64,000 bases of DNA from Stutzerimonas kunmingensis (lineage in GTDB: Bacteria; Pseudomonadota; Gammaproteobacteria; Pseudomonadales; Pseudomonadaceae): assembly GCF_002929225.1 (NCBI RefSeq), contig NZ_PISM01000018.1:558001-622000 (forward strand). The letters run 5' to 3'. The translations under genes and the position numbers were made by a program. The first letter of the stretch is position 1; every line of letters begins with the position of its first letter. Shown one piece after another: positions 63,004 to 64,000 of the stretch. A model generated the notes under the pieces. It was not told the origin of the DNA. It made no database searches and was given only the letters and a program-made list of their open reading frames with translations.

Positions 63004-64000
63004 ATGATCAACGAAGCCCTGCAACGCCTGCTGATCGACAATCTGACTACCGCGACGCTGTTGCTCAACTCGCGCCTGCGCCTGGAGTACATGAACCCGG
63101 CTGCCGAAATGCTGCTGGCCGTCAGCGGCCAACGCAGCCACGGACAGTTCATCAGCGAGCTGTTCACCGAGTCGCCGGAAGCCCTGGCGGCCCTGCGCCA
63201 GGCGGTTGAAGAAGCCCATCCGTTCACCAAGCGCGAAGCCACCCTGACCTCCGCCACCGGCCAGACACTGACCGTGGACTACGCGGTGACCCCGGTACTG
63301 ACCCGGCAGGAAACCATGCTGTTGCTGGAAGTGCTGCCGCGCGACCGCCTGCTGCGCATCACCAAGGAAGAGGCCCAGCTGTCCAAGCAGGAAACCACCA
63401 AGATGCTGGTGCGCGGCCTGGCCCACGAGATCAAGAATCCGCTGGGCGGCATTCGCGGTGCGGCACAACTGCTGGCCCGCGAGCTACCCGAAGAACACCT
63501 GAAGGACTACACCGAAGTCATCATCGAGGAGGCCGACCGCCTGCGTAATCTGGTCGACCGCATGCTCGGCTCTAACAAGCTGCCGTCACTGTCGATGACC
63601 AACATTCACGAAGTGCTCGAACATGTCGCCAGCCTGATCGAGGCGGAATGCCAGGGAAGCATCATTTTGGTGCGCGATTACGACCCAAGCATTCCCGAAG
63701 TCCTGATGGACCGCGAACAGATGATCCAGGCCGTGCTCAATATCATGCGCAACGCCATGCAGGCACTGGCCGGGCAGAACGAGCTGGGCCTCGGCCGTCT
63801 CACCCTGCGCACCCGCACACTGCGGCAGTTCACCATCGGCCATATTCGTCATCGCCTGGTGACACGCATCGAGATCATCGACAACGGCCCGGGGATTCCC
63901 GCCGAACTGCAGAACACGCTCTTCTACCCGATGGTCAGCGGCCGCCCGGACGGAACCGGCCTGGGCCTTGCCATCACCCAGAACATCATCAGTCAGCACC
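63004..64000 (+). CDS. glnL: Nitrogen sensor kinase NtrB (GlnL), partial
   Basis: The first 332 residues are present; the end lies beyond the window. A PAS domain (about 10-110) with NTATLLLNSRLRLEYMNPAAE-like sequence is followed by the phospho-acceptor box VRGLAHEIKNPLGGIRGAAQ (His about 142) and the ATPase domain with NIMRNAMQAL, DNGPGIPAEL and GTGLGLAITQNIIS. NtrB phosphorylates NtrC under nitrogen limitation and is controlled by PII. The gene order glnA-...-ntrB and the regulatory sites support it. No membrane segment, as expected. Confidence 0.95.
   Translation, partial: MINEALQRLLIDNLTTATLLLNSRLRLEYMNPAAEMLLAVSGQRSHGQFISELFTESPEALAALRQAVEEAHPFTKREATLTSATGQTLTVDYAVTPVLTRQETMLLLEVLPRDRLLRITKEEAQLSKQETTKMLVRGLAHEIKNPLGGIRGAAQLLARELPEEHLKDYTEVIIEEADRLRNLVDRMLGSNKLPSLSMTNIHEVLEHVASLIEAECQGSIILVRDYDPSIPEVLMDREQMIQAVLNIMRNAMQALAGQNELGLGRLTLRTRTLRQFTIGHIRHRLVTRIEIIDNGPGIPAELQNTLFYPMVSGRPDGTGLGLAITQNIISQH

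Overview
The window looks like chromosomal DNA of a Pseudomonas-group gammaproteobacterium, most like the Pseudomonas stutzeri (Stutzerimonas) group. This rests on high GC, on SerA, TypA, ThiI, GlnA and NtrB sequences that read as Pseudomonas proteins, and on a D-2-hydroxyglutarate dehydrogenase gene divergent from serA. The species is inferred from recall, since no search could be run. No rRNA, tRNA, CRISPR array, integrase or intact insertion sequence was seen.

Layout. 1-6 kb: two SdiA-regulated-domain paralogues, a fumarylacetoacetate-hydrolase-family enzyme, D-2-hydroxyglutarate dehydrogenase, serA and two small secreted proteins. 6-9 kb: an AI-2E-family permease and an OPT-family transporter. 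9-12 kb: a compact curli locus (csgD, csgB, csgA and a csgC/csgH-like gene) without csgEFG. 12-19 kb: an eight-gene Mrp/Mnh-type cation/proton antiporter operon on the minus strand. 19-25 kb: an overlapping hydrolase/phosphoribosyltransferase pair, then a polyamine-binding-protein-like gene overlapping a GGDEF-EAL gene, resembling NspS-MbaA of Vibrio. 24-31 kb: DUF1028 protein, cytochrome c, PQQ-type sugar dehydrogenase, a DUF1456 protein, and a sigma-54 two-component system divergent from a DUF4168 gene that has a -24/-12 promoter.

31-36 kb: a hydrolase and an operon of two solute-binding proteins flanking a diguanylate cyclase. 36-42 kb: a Fur-box-controlled siderophore module (AraC regulator, TonB receptor, DUF2218, periplasmic esterase), a DUF2147 protein and a serine hydrolase. 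42-50 kb: two chemoreceptors around a CitA/CitB-type two-component system and a 2-hydroxycarboxylate symporter. 50-56 kb: an accessory segment between a decayed typA fragment and the intact typA. It carries a WYL regulator, a SUKH (SMI1/KNR4) protein, a large HNH-like membrane protein and a tail-anchored coiled-coil protein. 56-64 kb: typA, thiI, glnA, two DUF4124 genes and the start of ntrB, with NtrC-type sites and sigma-54 promoters before glnA and ntrB.

Two themes stand out. Surface attachment and c-di-GMP signalling recur: curli, an NspS/MbaA-like pair, and a binding-protein/diguanylate-cyclase operon. The 51-55.5 kb operon is the best candidate for an undescribed system, plausibly defence or toxin-immunity, because it combines a WYL regulator, an immunity-type protein, a nuclease-like membrane protein and a membrane-tethered coiled coil in a visibly inserted segment.
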